64,000 nt of DNA from Prorocentrum cordatum (lineage: Eukaryota; Sar; Dinophyceae; Prorocentrales; Prorocentraceae): the NCBI GenBank assembly GCA_963575745.1, contig CAUYUJ010014615.1:1806006-1870005 (forward strand), read 5' to 3'. The notes below the pieces were generated by a model. That model saw only the letters and a program-made list of their open reading frames with translations, was not told the DNA's origin and made no database searches. The first letter of the stretch is position 1. The number at the start of each line of letters is the position of its first letter. Below, one piece after another: positions 63,479 to 64,000 of this stretch. The translations under genes and the position numbers were made by a program.

Positions 63479-63898
63479 ATGGGAGCTCTAACATGCTATG
63501 TTAGAGGTCCCATCGAGTATGGGGGCAACTCTAACATGCTGTTAACATAGCAAGTTAGAATATGTTGGAGCCCCTTGGGGGTTCTAACATCGTATGCTAG
63601 AACTCCGTGGGACCTCTAACCTGTCATGTATATAGCTCCCTGGGAGCTGAAACATGTGATGTAAGAGCTCCCAGGGAACTCCCTGGCACATCTAACCTTG
63701 CATGTTAGACTTCCCAGGGAGCTCTAACATTGCATGTTAGAGCTCCAACGGAGCTCTAACATAGCACGTTCGATTTTATTAGAGCCCCCTGGGAGCTCTA
63801 ACATCGCATGTTCGATTACGGTAGAGCCCCAATGGAGCCCTAACATCGTATGTTAGAGCTCCGTGGGAGCTCTAACATGATATGTTAGAACTCCGTGG
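63479..63898. repeat. GAGCTC/ATGTTAG palindromic array 5
   Basis: More diverged half-sites; the sub-block CCAGGGAACTCCCTGGCAC (63679-63697) matches parts of array 4. The last 100 bp of the window show nothing recognisable. Confidence 0.9.
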
Positions 63899-64000
63899 AC
63901 GCACGAAGTCAGCGCCTGAAATCAATATAACAACACCTGCTCCCAAAACGAAGTAGTCGAGGATCGAGCTCGAGGTGGGGCTCCGACAGGTGGGCGCTGT

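Noticed and set aside
57362-63898. Regularly spaced repeats suggesting a CRISPR array
   Set aside because: Repeats alternate in orientation, spacers are 2-6 bp and the genome is eukaryotic.

Overview
The window reads as nuclear DNA of a dinoflagellate, probably a core dinoflagellate such as Prorocentrum; the genus is a guess. The grounds are high GC, very abundant simple-sequence DNA, sparse genes, splice junctions that need GC (and possibly GA) 5' ends, a dinoflagellate-style CCCH zinc-finger protein, a degraded retroelement of the type common in these genomes, and introner-like transposons. I saw no tRNA, rRNA, CRISPR array or spliced-leader gene. There are two 100-N assembly gaps.

Layout. 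1-10 kb: GC-rich triplet arrays, a thrice-repeated CG-rich module (1.67-6.4 kb), long GAT/GTC/CAGCCT arrays and a 73-bp tandem repeat. 10.8-12.1 kb: minus-strand exons of a seven-beta-strand lysine methyltransferase-like gene, one intron of which is a terminal-inverted-repeat (TIR) element with target-site duplication (introner). 12.9-32 kb: mainly triplet, penta- and hexanucleotide arrays, several TIR elements (14.28-15.50 kb, 17.5 kb, 28.9 kb), a dispersed repeat built from CAAGAGGCC-type words, and weak plus-strand exon candidates at 28.6-31.4 kb. 33.3-36.1 kb: more elements of the same TIR family, one carrying an 89-bp satellite. 36.5-37.15 kb: CCCH protein (minus). 38.4-44.4 kb: non-LTR-like retroelement remnant (minus) with coiled-coil ORF1, reverse transcriptase and RNase H, broken by frameshifts and stops. 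44.4-46.8 kb: CTC/CAT arrays.

47.4-60.7 kb is the most gene-like part, all on the minus strand. In transcription order it holds a zinc-finger/coiled-coil gene with an in-frame TGA, an Ala/Pro-rich Cys-motif protein, a three-part reading frame (A, B, C) ending in a methyltransferase-like domain and Lys-rich tail, a CMGC-like protein kinase with one GC-AG intron, and a 2OG-Fe(II) oxygenase-like frame joined to the kinase across a canonical -1 slippery heptamer. A nonamer, CTGTTGCAG, recurs 14 times here and was not seen elsewhere in the window. 57.4-63.9 kb is dominated by palindromic arrays of a GAGCTC/ATGTTAG half-site, with a second palindromic array (CCGTT...AACGG) nested inside.

The best-supported genes are on the minus strand, consistent with the unidirectional gene blocks of dinoflagellates. 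The genes share no evident pathway. The strongest novelty candidates are the introner/TIR family with 8-9 bp duplications, the palindromic arrays (also inside the kinase intron), the kinase-oxygenase frameshift site, and the repeated nonamer.
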